From Salinimicrobium nanhaiense (GTDB lineage: Bacteria > Bacteroidota > Bacteroidia > Flavobacteriales > Flavobacteriaceae): a stretch of 64,000 nt of DNA. Every line of letters begins with the position of its first letter. The first letter of the stretch is position 1. The notes beneath the pieces are model-generated. The model was not told the DNA's origin. It searched no databases and saw only the letters and a program-made list of their open reading frames with translations. The stretch spans positions 1 to 64,000 of the forward strand of contig JAAVJQ010000014.1 in assembly GCA_012038135.1 (NCBI GenBank). The letters run 5' to 3'. This document shows, one piece after another, positions 25,714-36,072 of this stretch. A program made the position numbers and the translations under genes.

Positions 25714-28131
25714 ATGAATTTTTCCTTTAAGAAAGTACTGCCTCACATTTTTGTTTTCCTGGGGTTCATTGTAATTTCTCTAGCTTATTTCTACCCGGTA
25801 CTGCAGGGAAAGGAGATTTTTCAAAGCGATATAGCCCAATACATTGGGATGGCACGCCAGCAGAATGAGTTCCGGGCCGAGACAGGGGAGGAACCTTACT
25901 GGACCGATGCTGCTTTTGGAGGTATGCCCACCTACCAGTTAGGGGCAAATTATCCGCACAATTACGTAAAGAAGATCGATAGTCTGCTGCGCTTTTTACC
26001 GCGCCCTGCCGATTATCTTTTTCTGTATTTTATAGGGATCTATATTCTTTTTCTTGTGCTGAAGGTCGATTACAGACTGGCCTTTTTGGGTGCTTTGGCT
26101 TTTGGATTTTCAACTTATCTTATTATTATTTTGGGCGTGGGTCACAATGCCAAAGCTCATGCAATTGCTTATATGCCCTGGGTGCTCGGCGGAATACTGC
26201 TGTGTTTCCGGCGTAAGCATATTCCCGGATTCCTGCTGCTTGCATTTGGGATGGCACTGGAGATTAGTGCAAATCACTTCCAGATGACCTTTTATTTGTT
26301 GTTGCTGGTGTTGGTGCTTGGGTTAGTCTATCTCATAGATGCCTTCAGAAAAAAAGAACTGCCGCATTTCTTTAAAGCTATCGGCGTAATGGTAATAGCG
26401 GTGATCCTGGCTGTGGGTGCAAATGCAACAAATCTCATGGCCACACAGGAATACGCCGATTTTAGTACCCGGGGAGACACAGGACTTACCATAACTCCTG
26501 AAGGTACACCAGATAAATCTGATGGCCTCGATTATACCTACATCACCGAATACAGCTACGGGATCCTGGAAAGCTTTAACCTTTTTATTCCCCGGTTTAT
26601 GGGGGGCTCGAGTGCCGAAAATGTTGGGACAGACTCAGCGATTTACACGCAGCTGTTGCAGCTGGGTGCAAATCCAATTCAGGCGGCGCAGTTTGCAGCA
26701 TCGGCACCAACCTATTGGGGTGAACAGCCGTTTGTTGGAGCGCCGGCGTATGTTGGTGCTACCGTGCTTTTCCTCTTCGTTTTCGCCTTGTTCCTGGTGC
26801 GGGGCAGGCTTAAATGGTGGATCGTAGGAGGTACTCTGCTCGCATTGCTGCTTTCCTGGGGGAAAAACTTTGGATTCCTTACCGACTTCTTTATCAATTA
26901 CGTTCCGCTTTACAATAAATTCAGGGCAGTTTCTTCTATTCAGGTGATTTTGGAGCTTTGCATTCCGGTGCTGGCAATTGTGGGCTTGTGCAGGTTCTTT
27001 TTTAAAGATGAAACTGTTGAGAGAAAATTATATGCACTAAAATGGGCGACTATAATAACCGGAGGAATTGCATTGATCTTCCTGCTGTTCAAAGGAATGT
27101 TCTTCAGCTTTACAGGCGCAAGCGACGGGGTACTGATCCAGCAACTGGGCCCGGAATTCGTAAGAGCGTTAAAGGAGGATCGTAGAGCAGTTTTTACTGC
27201 AGATGCCATTCGTTCTTTGGTGCTTGTGATTTTAACTGCAGCTGTATTATGGTTGTTCCTGCAGGAGAAATTTAAAAGGAACATCGCGATCCTTGCTCTG
27301 GGAGCTTTGATCCTGTTTGATCTTGTGGCAGTGGACAGGAGATATGTAAATAGCGATGATTTTGTCAAATCCAGTGTGGTCAATCGTCCTTTCCAGGCCA
27401 ATGAAGCCGATCGTGAGATTATGAAGGATGAAGGACACTACCGCGTCTTTGATCTTAGCGGCAGCCCCTTCAACACCGCCCGCACCTCCTTTTTCCATAA
27501 TTCGATTGGAGGTTATCACGCAGCCAAACCGGGAAGAATGCAGGAGTTATACGATTTCTACATTTCCCAGAACAACCTGCAGGTGCTTAACATGCTAAAC
27601 ACCAAATATTTTATCATTCCTACTGAAGAAGGTGTAGTGGCACAACAAAATCCCGAAACGAATGGCAATGCCTGGTTTGTACGGGAGGTAAAGGTGGTTG
27701 AGAATGCAAATGAAGAGATCCTGGGCCTTGATGGTATAAATACCAGGAATGTAGCTGTAGTGGACAATGATTTTGCTGAGTATATACCACAACAAAACTT
27801 TACTGTTGATTCATCTGCTAAAATAGAACTGGTTTCCTACCAACCTAATGAACTAAAATATCGATACACTGCTCAAAATGAGAGCATGGCCGTCTTTTCT
27901 GAAATTTATTATCCAAATGGCTGGCAGGCGTATATAGATGGGGAAGAAGTGCCGCATTTTAGGGCAAATTATGTGTTGCGGGCGATGATGGTACCGGCAG
28001 GGGAGCATGAGATCACCTTTAAATTTGAGCCGCAGGTTGTAAAAACCGGAAGTTCTATTGCTTTAGCCAGTTCGGTCCTCCTGGGATTGTTATTGATCGG
28101 CGGGATTTTCTACGGAATAAAGAGAAGATAA
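25714..28131 (+). CDS. YfhO family membrane protein
   Basis: This 805-aa protein has about 12-13 membrane helices in the first 560 residues, a large extracytoplasmic C-terminal domain and a final helix (SIALASSVLLGLLLIGGIFYGI). YfhO proteins belong to the GT-C-like superfamily linked to glycosylation of teichoic or surface polymers in Firmicutes; the early acidic residues in IFQSDIAQY fit a GT-C active site. In flavobacteria its substrate is unknown. The downstream glycosyltransferase and flippase support a role in surface glycans. Confidence 0.87.
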   Translation: MNFSFKKVLPHIFVFLGFIVISLAYFYPVLQGKEIFQSDIAQYIGMARQQNEFRAETGEEPYWTDAAFGGMPTYQLGANYPHNYVKKIDSLLRFLPRPADYLFLYFIGIYILFLVLKVDYRLAFLGALAFGFSTYLIIILGVGHNAKAHAIAYMPWVLGGILLCFRRKHIPGFLLLAFGMALEISANHFQMTFYLLLLVLVLGLVYLIDAFRKKELPHFFKAIGVMVIAVILAVGANATNLMATQEYADFSTRGDTGLTITPEGTPDKSDGLDYTYITEYSYGILESFNLFIPRFMGGSSAENVGTDSAIYTQLLQLGANPIQAAQFAASAPTYWGEQPFVGAPAYVGATVLFLFVFALFLVRGRLKWWIVGGTLLALLLSWGKNFGFLTDFFINYVPLYNKFRAVSSIQVILELCIPVLAIVGLCRFFFKDETVERKLYALKWATIITGGIALIFLLFKGMFFSFTGASDGVLIQQLGPEFVRALKEDRRAVFTADAIRSLVLVILTAAVLWLFLQEKFKRNIAILALGALILFDLVAVDRRYVNSDDFVKSSVVNRPFQANEADREIMKDEGHYRVFDLSGSPFNTARTSFFHNSIGGYHAAKPGRMQELYDFYISQNNLQVLNMLNTKYFIIPTEEGVVAQQNPETNGNAWFVREVKVVENANEEILGLDGINTRNVAVVDNDFAEYIPQQNFTVDSSAKIELVSYQPNELKYRYTAQNESMAVFSEIYYPNGWQAYIDGEEVPHFRANYVLRAMMVPAGEHEITFKFEPQVVKTGSSIALASSVLLGLLLIGGIFYGIKRR

Positions 28132-28152
28132 AATTGCTTTTTAAGCAGGGCT

Positions 28153-29436
28153 ATGAAAAAAGTACTTATAGTTACTTATTACTGGCCCCCGGCCGGTGGC
28201 CCGGGCGTGCAGCGCTGGCTTAAATTTGCAAAATATCTGCCCGGCTACGGAATTGATCCCGTGATCTATGTGCCCGAAAATCCGCATTATCCATTAAAGG
28301 ATAATTCTCTGGAGGCCGAAATTCCTTCGGAAATAAAGGTGCTCAAAAAAGACATTTTTGAACCCTATGCTTTTGCTGAAGTTTTTTCGAAAAAGGATAC
28401 GCAAAGCATCAGCTCCGGAATAATTCCGAAGGAGCAGAAACAGGGATTTATACAAAAGCTGATGCTGTACATTCGTGGAAATTTTTTTATTCCTGATGCC
28501 CGGAAGTTCTGGATCAAACCTTCAGTAAATTATTTATCAGGATATTTGAAGGAACACCAAATCGACACCATCATTACCACAGGACCGCCGCACAGTATGC
28601 ACCTTATAGGGCTTCAGCTTAAGGAAAAGCTGCAGGTGAACTGGATGGCCGATTTTCGGGATCCCTGGACGCAGATAGGTTATCATGATCAACTGAAATT
28701 GACGAAAAGCTCGCAAACTAAGCATGAGCAGCTCGAAAAAGAGGTGCTTCAAAAAGCCGATTTAATTATTACCACCAGTTACACGACACAAAAGAAATTC
28801 CGGGAGAAAACAACAACCCCTGTAGAAGTGATCACTAATGGCTACGATGTGGAGCAGGTGGAAATGCTTCCGATGGATGAGAAATTTAGCCTTTCTCATA
28901 TCGGGTCTTTACTTTCCGGAAGAAATCCTGAAAATCTTTGGAGAGCTCTTTCAGAATTGATTTCAGAAAATAAGGATTTCGCTGCAGATTTTCAGCTGAA
29001 ACTGATTGGAGCAGTGGGGGAGCCGGTGCAGGAAAGTATCCAAAAGGCCGGTTTAGAGCAGCATCTTCATCTTAAAAATTACGTCTCTCATCATGAGGCT
29101 TTGCAGCTGCAAAGAAATTCCCAATTGCTCCTCTTGATCGAAATTAACAGTGAGGAGACCAAAGGCATTATTCCGGGGAAACTATTTGAATACCTGGTAA
29201 GCGATCGACCAATTCTTGCTGTGGGACCTCAAGGTGCCGATATTGAAAAGATCATCAGGGAAACAAATACAGGTTCTTTTTATTTGTACTCTCAAAAAGA
29301 GGAAATCAAAACCTTTCTTCTGGAGAAATATGAGTTGTTTAAAAATGGAGATTTAAAGAGCTTTCCAATCGGTCTGCAGCAATATAGTCGCAAAGCGCTC
29401 ACGGGAAAACTGGCGCAACAAATCAAAAAATTCTAA
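28153..29436 (+). CDS. glycosyltransferase, GT4-like
   Basis: The 427-aa protein has a GT-B layout: an N-terminal TYYWPPAGGPGVQRWLKFAKYL motif split here as TYYWPPAGGPGVQ and RWLKFAKYL, the WMADFRDPW motif near 172, and a C-terminal nucleotide-sugar region with SHIGSLLSGRNPE and IPGKLFEYLVSDRPILAVG. It probably transfers a sugar to a lipid-linked or surface acceptor. Its TAA overlaps the ATG of the next gene by one base, coupling it to the flippase. Confidence 0.87.
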   Translation: MKKVLIVTYYWPPAGGPGVQRWLKFAKYLPGYGIDPVIYVPENPHYPLKDNSLEAEIPSEIKVLKKDIFEPYAFAEVFSKKDTQSISSGIIPKEQKQGFIQKLMLYIRGNFFIPDARKFWIKPSVNYLSGYLKEHQIDTIITTGPPHSMHLIGLQLKEKLQVNWMADFRDPWTQIGYHDQLKLTKSSQTKHEQLEKEVLQKADLIITTSYTTQKKFREKTTTPVEVITNGYDVEQVEMLPMDEKFSLSHIGSLLSGRNPENLWRALSELISENKDFAADFQLKLIGAVGEPVQESIQKAGLEQHLHLKNYVSHHEALQLQRNSQLLLLIEINSEETKGIIPGKLFEYLVSDRPILAVGPQGADIEKIIRETNTGSFYLYSQKEEIKTFLLEKYELFKNGDLKSFPIGLQQYSRKALTGKLAQQIKKF

Positions 29437-30893
29437 TGGGAGTAGTTGTAAGCCAGTCGGCCAAGAACCTTTTCACCACCTACCTTGGTTTTGGGATCGG
29501 AGCCATAAATACGCTTTTCCTGTACACGAATTTTCTAACTCCGGAGTATTATGGATTGGTCGGATTTCTGCTTTCTGCAGCAAATTTGATCTGGCCGCTC
29601 ATGGCCTTTGGAGTGCATAATACGCTGGTGAAGTTCTACACTTCCTATGACTCTAAAGAAGATCGCGATAAGCTCCTAAGCGTAATTTTATGGCTGCCTT
29701 TGGCGATTTCCCTCCTGTTGGGCATTATGGGTGCTATTTTTTACGACCTGTTGCTGAATTACTTTTCGGATGGCGACGGAATCGTTAAACCTTACATCTG
29801 GCTCATTTTTGTTATTGCTTTGGCCACGTCTTATTTTGAGATCTTTTTCTCCTGGGCCAAGGTGCACTACAAAAGCGTATTTGGCAATTTCATGAAGGAG
29901 GTGTTTCATCGCAGCTGTATTTCCTTACTGCTGGTCGCGGTTTACTTCGATTACCTTTCTGTGGAGAATTTTGTTTATGCCATTGGAGGAGTTTTTATTC
30001 TGCGGTTGGTGATCATGAAGATTTATGCCTTTAACCTGTATTTTCCGAAACTGAGTTTTTCTTTTCCGCACAACAGGTCTTTTATTCTGAAATATTCGGC
30101 TTTGATCCTTATCGCAGGTTCTGTTGCTATGGTCCTCCTGGACCTGGACAAGGTGATGATCGAGCGGTTCTTACCCATTGAAATGGTAGCGGTTTATGGA
30201 ATTGCCGTTTATATTTCTTCGGTGATCGCAGTGCCGTCGCGGGCAATGCATCAGATCACTTATCCCATGACTGCTACCTTACTTAATAATCGGGATAAAA
30301 AAGGACTTCTGGAACTCTATGAAAAAAGTTCCCTGAACCTTCTGATTATTAGCGGACTCATTTTTTTGCTGATCGTTACTAATATTTCTCAGCTCTACGA
30401 ATTAATTCCCGCTGAATACCAGATCAGCTTCTCGATAGTCATATTGATAAGCTGTGTGAAGCTCTATGACAATTTATTGGGGAATAACAATAGCATTCTG
30501 TTCAATTCAGATTATTACCGGTTGGTTCTCGGGATTGGAGTATTTCTTGCTGCGCTGGCTTTTGTGCTGAACATTCTGCTCATCCCCGAATTAGGATTGC
30601 TGGGAGCGGCTTTAGCTACTTTTCTTGCCTTTGCCTGCTACAACACGATCAAACTGGTGATCGTTCAGAAAAAATTTAAAATACATCCCTTCACCATGGA
30701 AACTTTTTACGGAATGATGCTTATCCTGGTCTTTACCTTCGGCTTTTATTTCTGGGATTTTCAATGGCACCCGGTTTTAAATATTGTTTTAAAGTCGGGA
30801 ATTATTGCCTTGCTTTATGTGCTGATAATTTACCTACTGAAGCTTTCTCCTGACATTAACAAGATCATCAGGAAAACTCTGAAGCTGTCATAA
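29436..30893 (+). CDS. oligosaccharide flippase / polysaccharide biosynthesis membrane protein
   Basis: This 485-aa MATE/MOP-superfamily protein has about 14 membrane helices. The opening SQSAKNLFTTYLGFGIGAINTLFLYT and the middle ILKYSALILIAGSVAMVLLDLDK fit Wzx-type flippases that move lipid-linked glycans across the inner membrane. It is last in the DUF4834-YfhO-GT4 operon and is coupled to the glycosyltransferase by a TAATG overlap. Confidence 0.88.
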   Translation: MGVVVSQSAKNLFTTYLGFGIGAINTLFLYTNFLTPEYYGLVGFLLSAANLIWPLMAFGVHNTLVKFYTSYDSKEDRDKLLSVILWLPLAISLLLGIMGAIFYDLLLNYFSDGDGIVKPYIWLIFVIALATSYFEIFFSWAKVHYKSVFGNFMKEVFHRSCISLLLVAVYFDYLSVENFVYAIGGVFILRLVIMKIYAFNLYFPKLSFSFPHNRSFILKYSALILIAGSVAMVLLDLDKVMIERFLPIEMVAVYGIAVYISSVIAVPSRAMHQITYPMTATLLNNRDKKGLLELYEKSSLNLLIISGLIFLLIVTNISQLYELIPAEYQISFSIVILISCVKLYDNLLGNNNSILFNSDYYRLVLGIGVFLAALAFVLNILLIPELGLLGAALATFLAFACYNTIKLVIVQKKFKIHPFTMETFYGMMLILVFTFGFYFWDFQWHPVLNIVLKSGIIALLYVLIIYLLKLSPDINKIIRKTLKLS

Positions 30894-30926
30894 AAAAGAT
30901 CCCCGGTGCTTTCGCGACCGGGGATC
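30893..30926 (-). terminator. terminator for the Arg-rich repeat protein gene (possibly bidirectional)
   Basis: GATCCCCGGT (30898-30907) pairs with ACCGGGGATC (30917-30926). On the minus strand the stem is followed by TTTTTT, so it ends the transcript of the gene at 30965-32101. It may also stop the flippase operon from the other side, though the plus-strand T run is missing. Confidence 0.75.
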
Positions 30927-30964
30927 AACCAACTAACCAACCAAAAATTAACTAACTATCTATA

Positions 30965-32101
30965 TTATTGTCCTCTCGAACTTCTTGTTCCGCGGGTTGA
31001 AACCGCTTCGGGTGTTCTTTCCGCAGGCGCAGCGTTTGCAGCCGGTGAGGCCTCTGTGCGGCGTGTTGTTGCCTGCACTTCTCTGGCGGGAGTAGTGTTT
31101 TGTGGTACACTTCTCTGAACCGCCGGAGTTTCAACTCTGGTACTACGGGTGCGATTTTCTATCTTTCTTTGAACAGCCGGAGATTCTACTCTTGCAGCCC
31201 TGGTTTGGGTTTGAATAGTATTATTTCTTACCGGAGCTTCAACTCTTGAACTGCGACTTTCAACTGCCGTACTTCTTTGTACTGTAGGAGTTTCAACTCT
31301 TGATGTACGGGTAGGAGCTTGCATTCTTTGTGAAGGCACATTACGAACATCAGTCTGAGTTCGAATGGTACGCTCATTTCCGTCAGGGGTCGCAGTGATC
31401 CTGGTAGGAAGCTGAGATTCAATTTTTCTCGGAGAATCTATTCTTCTACCTCTTTGATAAGAGGTCACCTGATCTCCGGGTGAATAATACCTCTGCTGAA
31501 TGTTATTATTATAATAATGGGTATCATAGTAATTCCTGTAATGGGAATATTTCATCCTGTTAGGTGTGTAATACAAACGGTAAGGCTGATGATGCACTAC
31601 AGTATAGGTGTACGGCCTTACATAGTGGTCGTGCCATGGCCTGTAAACATAAGAAGCATTACGGTTGTTTATAAATCCTGATGTGTGGGTGAGCTGATTA
31701 TAAAAGTTATAGTGAAGGAACATATTTCCTATCCTGTCAACCATTCCAAAAGTATTATAGCCAATTCTTACCCTTCCTGCCTGGATCAATCTTCCGTAAT
31801 AGTCGTAATATACCGGAACATTTTCTATTTGGATCACAGCACCGTAGTCATCATACTGGATGAACGGTCCGTAATTATACCCTGAGTTAAAACTGTAGTT
31901 GATATGACCCGGAATTCTGTTGAAGTTTCCCCTGGGATTAAAGAAGAAATCAAACTGTCCATCTGGAAAAACGGCAAATTCAACCCCTCTTTCAACAAAA
32001 ATAAATGCTTCTCCACGAGTGCGGTTATCAAAACTCTGATTTGCCGCTGTAGCAGAAAACCCTAGAGTAAGAAAAGCAAATATGAGATATAAGTTTTTCA
32101 T
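30965..32101 (-). CDS. secreted Tyr- and Arg-rich protein with C-terminal SRVETP repeats
   Basis: This 378-aa protein has a signal peptide (YLIFAFLTLGFSATAA). Residues about 25-150 are rich in Tyr, Asn and Gly with repeats such as YYDYYGRLIQAG. Residues about 250-345 carry at least four copies of a 15-20 residue unit around SRVETPTVQR, SRVEAPVRN, ARVESPAVQR and TRVETPAVQR. The tail is Arg/Ala/Pro-rich. No known catalytic domain is seen; a cell-envelope or nucleic-acid/polyanion-binding role is only a guess. It is monocistronic with its own terminator. Confidence 0.75.
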   Translation of the reverse strand: MKNLYLIFAFLTLGFSATAANQSFDNRTRGEAFIFVERGVEFAVFPDGQFDFFFNPRGNFNRIPGHINYSFNSGYNYGPFIQYDDYGAVIQIENVPVYYDYYGRLIQAGRVRIGYNTFGMVDRIGNMFLHYNFYNQLTHTSGFINNRNASYVYRPWHDHYVRPYTYTVVHHQPYRLYYTPNRMKYSHYRNYYDTHYYNNNIQQRYYSPGDQVTSYQRGRRIDSPRKIESQLPTRITATPDGNERTIRTQTDVRNVPSQRMQAPTRTSRVETPTVQRSTAVESRSSRVEAPVRNNTIQTQTRAARVESPAVQRKIENRTRSTRVETPAVQRSVPQNTTPAREVQATTRRTEASPAANAAPAERTPEAVSTRGTRSSRGQ

Positions 32102-32181
32102 GATTTGGAGGTTTAAAATTGTTTTAAGTGCTTCAAAAGGAAGTACAGCTTAATAAAATCAAACTACGTGCCACAAATTAA

Positions 32182-32215
32182 AAAACCCCGGCAGCAAAGA
32201 GCGCAGCGGGGTTTT
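32182..32215 (-). terminator. hairpin with T run, probable terminator downstream of uvrA
   Basis: AAAACCCCG (32182-32190) pairs with CGGGGTTTT (32207-32215). On the minus strand it is followed by six T. It lies 180 bases after uvrA and 80 bases before the start of the repeat-protein gene, so it either ends uvrA readthrough or acts in that gene's leader. Confidence 0.55.
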
Positions 32216-32358
32216 AAACTAACCAACCAAAAATTATTAATTACAAAAAATTATGTCAAAACTAATCTTGCAATCGTTTATTTTATTTCAAATGGTGTGC
32301 CAAAAATTAGCTAAATGATCCTCGAGTTGTTAAAGTTAAAAGTGAAAAATCATTATAG

Positions 32359-32386
32359 CCTCTTCAGGGTTGGAACCCTGAAGAGG
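32359..32386 (-). repeat. perfect 13-bp inverted repeat after uvrA
   Basis: CCTCTTCAGGGTT and AACCCTGAAGAGG are separated by two bases. The hairpin is 12 bases past the uvrA stop and lacks a direct T run. The CAGGGTT core also occurs in the repeats at 301-318 and 628-645. The rest of 32102-32397 holds only this, the hairpin at 32182 and AACCAACCAAAAATTA motifs. Confidence 0.65.
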
Positions 32387-32397
32387 TTAATTTTACA

Positions 32398-35184
32398 TCA
32401 TAATTTCTCCTTCAAAAATGGAGCGGTGTAGGACTCAGGGTTTTCGGCAACTTCTTCGGGGGTGCCGGTAGCAATTAATCTACCGCCGGTTTCTCCGCCT
32501 TCAAGTCCCAGGTCAATGACGTGATCTGCACACTTTACCAGGTCCATGTTATGTTCGATAACAATAACTGAATGTCCTTTCGCGATCAAAGCATTAAAAG
32601 ATTTCAGCAACTTCTGAATGTCGTGAAAATGCAGACCTGTAGTAGGTTCATCAAAAATAAATAAAGCCTTCTCCTTGGTGTTTCCTTTAACGAGAAACGA
32701 AGCCAACTTGATCCTTTGAGCTTCCCCGCCCGAAAGGGTAGAGGAGCTTTGGCCGAGTTGGACGTAACCTAAGCCCACATCCTGCAATGGTTTTAATTTG
32801 GAAGTGATCTTGTCTTCTCCATTTTCAGCAAAGAAACTCACTGCGTCATCTATAGTTAGATTAAGAATCTCATCAATATTTTTCCCGGCAAAGTTCACCT
32901 CCAGGATCTCTTTTTTGAAGCGTTTCCCGTTGCAGGTCTCACACACCAGATGCACATCTGCCATGAACTGCATTTCAATGGTAACTTCGCCTTCCCCTTT
33001 ACAGGTTTCACAGCGCCCGCCTTCTACATTGAAAGAAAAATGTTTGGGTTTATACCCACGGATGTCACTTAATTTCTGATTCGAAAAGAGATTCCTGATG
33101 TCATCATAAGCCTTAATGTAAGTTACCGGATTGGATCTTGAAGACCGCCCTATAGGATTCTGATCCACAAACTCTACAGAACCTACATTGCTGAACTTCC
33201 CTTCGATCCTGGCGAATTGTCCTGCTTTTTCACCATACCCGCCAATCTCCTTGCACATCGCCGGATAAAGGATCCGTTTTATCAGAGTACTTTTTCCGCT
33301 TCCTGAAACTCCGGTAACAGCAGTAAATACTCCCAAAGGAAACCGCACATCAATATTCTTAAGGTTATTCTCCCGGGCACCAAATACATCCACATAATAT
33401 TTTGAAGTGCGTCTTTTTTCGGGAACTTTGATTTCCAGGGTGTGGTTAAGATATTTCGCTGTAAGGGAATCTGAAACCAAGATGTCTTCAAAGGTGCCGG
33501 TAGCGACGACCTCTCCACCAAGCGTTCCGGCCTCGGGACCTATATCGATGATCTCATCTGCTGCCTTCATAATGTCTTCATCGTGTTCTACAACGATCAC
33601 CGTATTTCCAAGATCGCGGAGAGATTTCAACACTTCTATTAATTTCAAGGTATCCCGGGGATGCAGGCCAATAGAAGGTTCATCAAGAATATACATCGAT
33701 CCTACCAGGCTGCTTCCCAGAGAAGTTGCGAGGTTGATCCTTTGCGATTCTCCGCCCGAGAGGGTATTGGATTTCCTGTTAAGAGTGAGGTAGTTCAATC
33801 CCACTTTTGACAGGAAGCTCAGCCGGTTCCTTATTTCTGTCAGCAGCCTTTTAGCTATTGCAGCATCAGATTCATTTAATTCCAGCTTTTCAAAGAAGTC
33901 GGTAACTTTATTGATAGGCATTTCCACCAGATCGGTAATCGTGGCGCCGCCAACCTTTACGTAATTGGCTTCGGGACGAAGCCTTTTTCCCTTGCAGACA
34001 GAACATCGGGTTTTTCCGCGGTAGCGGGAGAGCATTACCCGATTCTGGATCTTATAAGCCTTGGATTCTAAAAATGCGAAAAACTGGTTAAGACCTTCAA
34101 AGTATTTATTCCCGTTCCATATAAGATCTTTTTGCTCCTGAGTGAGTTCAAAATATGGTTTATGAATAGGAAAGTTGAATTTATGGCTGTTGTTGACCAA
34201 TTGGTCCCTGTACCAGCTCATGCTTTCCCCACGCCAGGGGAAAATGGCATTTTCGTAAACCGAGAGTCCGGTATTAGGGATCACCAAATCCTCGTCTATG
34301 CCTATAACATCTCCGTATCCTTCACATTTGGGACAGGCACCATAAGGATTATTAAAACTGAACAGGTGCACATTGGGTTCCAGGAAAGTCATGCCGTCCA
34401 GTTCAAACTTGTTGCTGAACTGCCGTACTTTCTTTTCCTTTAGATCCTCGATGAATAATTCTCCTTTCCCTTCAAAAAAAGCAGTTTGTATGGCATCTGC
34501 CAACCGGTTGTAGAAGTCTTCTTCATCTTTGGTGATGATCCTGTCCACCACCAGAAAGAGGTCTTTTTCTGTTATTTTTGAGAGGTTTGTTTCATCTATC
34601 CTTAAAACCTCACCACCAAATTTTATCCGGCTGTAGCCCTGTTGCAGCAGGACCTTCAGTTTTTCTTCAGGAGTTCGGCTTTTCTCTACATGAACAGGTG
34701 CCAAAAGCAGCATTTTTGAACCTTCAGCAAAAGACTTGACATAGTTCACCACATCGCTTACCGTGTCCTTTTTAACCTCATTCCCCGAAACAGGGGAGTA
34801 GGTCTTTCCAATACGGGCGAAGAGCAGCTTGAGGTAATCGTATATTTCAGTAGAAGTTCCCACGGTAGATCGGGGATTAGTAGAATTTACCTTTTGCTCG
34901 ATCGCTATGGCCGGTGCAATTCCTTTTATAGAATCCACCTGGGGTTTATTGAGCCTTCCAAGGAATTGGCGGGCATACGAGGATAAACTTTCCACGTACC
35001 GACGCTGCCCTTCAGCATATAAAGTATCGAATGCCAGGGAAGATTTTCCCGATCCCGAAAGGCCGGTAAGCACTACCAGTTTATTCCGAGGAATAATTAC
35101 ATTAATATTTTTTAAATTGTGAAGCCGCGCTCCCTTTATGATGATGTTTTCTTTAGGATCTACCTTAGATATATCTACCTGCAT
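32398..35184 (-). CDS. uvrA: excinuclease ABC subunit UvrA
   Basis: The 928-aa ATPase finds DNA damage in nucleotide excision repair with UvrB. It has two ABC modules: Walker A motifs [12 protein letters not shown] (near residue 42) and [12 protein letters not shown] (near 625), with ABC signatures LSGGESQRI and LSGGEAQRI. Zinc-binding cysteines are seen in [17 protein letters not shown] and [18 protein letters not shown]. The start is set at 35184 ([12 protein letters not shown]) because the next upstream ATG (35208) lies inside the -7 box at 35206-35213. Confidence 0.95.
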   Translation of the reverse strand: MQVDISKVDPKENIIIKGARLHNLKNINVIIPRNKLVVLTGLSGSGKSSLAFDTLYAEGQRRYVESLSSYARQFLGRLNKPQVDSIKGIAPAIAIEQKVNSTNPRSTVGTSTEIYDYLKLLFARIGKTYSPVSGNEVKKDTVSDVVNYVKSFAEGSKMLLLAPVHVEKSRTPEEKLKVLLQQGYSRIKFGGEVLRIDETNLSKITEKDLFLVVDRIITKDEEDFYNRLADAIQTAFFEGKGELFIEDLKEKKVRQFSNKFELDGMTFLEPNVHLFSFNNPYGACPKCEGYGDVIGIDEDLVIPNTGLSVYENAIFPWRGESMSWYRDQLVNNSHKFNFPIHKPYFELTQEQKDLIWNGNKYFEGLNQFFAFLESKAYKIQNRVMLSRYRGKTRCSVCKGKRLRPEANYVKVGGATITDLVEMPINKVTDFFEKLELNESDAAIAKRLLTEIRNRLSFLSKVGLNYLTLNRKSNTLSGGESQRINLATSLGSSLVGSMYILDEPSIGLHPRDTLKLIEVLKSLRDLGNTVIVVEHDEDIMKAADEIIDIGPEAGTLGGEVVATGTFEDILVSDSLTAKYLNHTLEIKVPEKRRTSKYYVDVFGARENNLKNIDVRFPLGVFTAVTGVSGSGKSTLIKRILYPAMCKEIGGYGEKAGQFARIEGKFSNVGSVEFVDQNPIGRSSRSNPVTYIKAYDDIRNLFSNQKLSDIRGYKPKHFSFNVEGGRCETCKGEGEVTIEMQFMADVHLVCETCNGKRFKKEILEVNFAGKNIDEILNLTIDDAVSFFAENGEDKITSKLKPLQDVGLGYVQLGQSSSTLSGGEAQRIKLASFLVKGNTKEKALFIFDEPTTGLHFHDIQKLLKSFNALIAKGHSVIVIEHNMDLVKCADHVIDLGLEGGETGGRLIATGTPEEVAENPESYTAPFLKEKL

Positions 35185-35205
35185 AGTCAATTTTGTGTCA
35201 AACAG

Positions 35206-35213
35206 CAAAGGTA
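35206..35213 (-). promoter_or_regulatory. putative -7 box for uvrA
   Basis: TACCTTTG on the minus strand, 21 bases before the chosen ATG. It decides the start: an ATG at 35208 would be within the promoter. No good -33 match at N19. Confidence 0.5.
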
Positions 35214-35320
35214 CTTAAACTTCAAATTTTTTAGCTCCTCCCAAAGCCTTATATAAGTGGCTGAAAATTACTTTGTTATAAACATTAACCTTTTGTTTGG
35301 ATTTGTGAAAATTTTCCTGT

Positions 35321-35328
35321 TATATTTG
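35321..35328 (+). promoter_or_regulatory. putative -7 box for the ECF sigma gene
   Basis: TATATTTG, with TTTG at 35296-35299 upstream (spacer 21, slightly long). The 5' leader would be about 100 bases. Confidence 0.45.
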
Positions 35329-35431
35329 CTATTACTTAACCACAAAAGATTTTGCCTATAGCATAAAGTTACTTTGAACTTGTAAAACTAACCAGCAGGC
35401 CTACCCCAACAGCCTGAAAAAAGTAACTCTT

Positions 35432-36016
35432 ATGGAAAAAACCGAGGCAAATGATGCTTTTCTCGTGAAGAGCTATATTGAAGGAAATGAACAGTCGCTT
35501 TCAATCCTGATCAACCGTCACCAGCACCGTATTTACAGTTTCATCTTTTCAAAGGTATTTGATAAAGATGTCGCCGAAGATATTTTCCAGGATACCTTTA
35601 TTAAAGTGATCCGTACTCTCAAAAGGGGGAAATATAATGAAGAAGGTAAATTTTTGCCGTGGGTGATGCGTATTGCACACAACCTGGTGATCGACCATTT
35701 TAGAAAAAATAAAAGAATGCCGAAGTTCGAGAACAGCGGCGACTTTAATATTTTTTCTGTTTTGTGTGATTCCGGATTAAATGCCGAAAAGCAGATCATT
35801 AAAGACCAGATAGAAGCCGATGTGAAGGAGCTTATCAAAGAGCTTCCCGAAGATCAATTAGAAGTTCTTGTGATGAGGATCTATAAGGATATGAGCTTTA
35901 AAGAGATATCTGAAAGGACCGGAGTGAGTATTAATACAGCTTTAGGGCGAATGAGATACGCGTTAATAAATCTTCGAAAAGTTATCGAAAAACATAATTT
36001 GGTTCTCACGAATTAA
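35432..36016 (+). CDS. ECF-type RNA polymerase sigma factor
   Basis: This 194-aa protein has region 2 (DVAEDIFQDTFIKVIRTL and FLPWVMRIAHNLVIDHFRK, about residues 50-100) and region 4 (LPEDQLEVLVMRIYKDMSFKEISERTGVSINTALGRMRYAL, split here as LPEDQLEVLVMRIYKDMSF and KEISERTGVSINTALGRMR, about 140-180). It directs transcription from its own promoter set. No anti-sigma gene follows; instead a 45-aa ORF lies 56 bases downstream and a leader of about 100 bases lies upstream. Confidence 0.92.
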   Translation: MEKTEANDAFLVKSYIEGNEQSLSILINRHQHRIYSFIFSKVFDKDVAEDIFQDTFIKVIRTLKRGKYNEEGKFLPWVMRIAHNLVIDHFRKNKRMPKFENSGDFNIFSVLCDSGLNAEKQIIKDQIEADVKELIKELPEDQLEVLVMRIYKDMSFKEISERTGVSINTALGRMRYALINLRKVIEKHNLVLTN

Positions 36017-36072
36017 CACAATAAGGTAAAAGATTTGCCGTTATTGATTTTATAACCTTCAATAACCGATTA

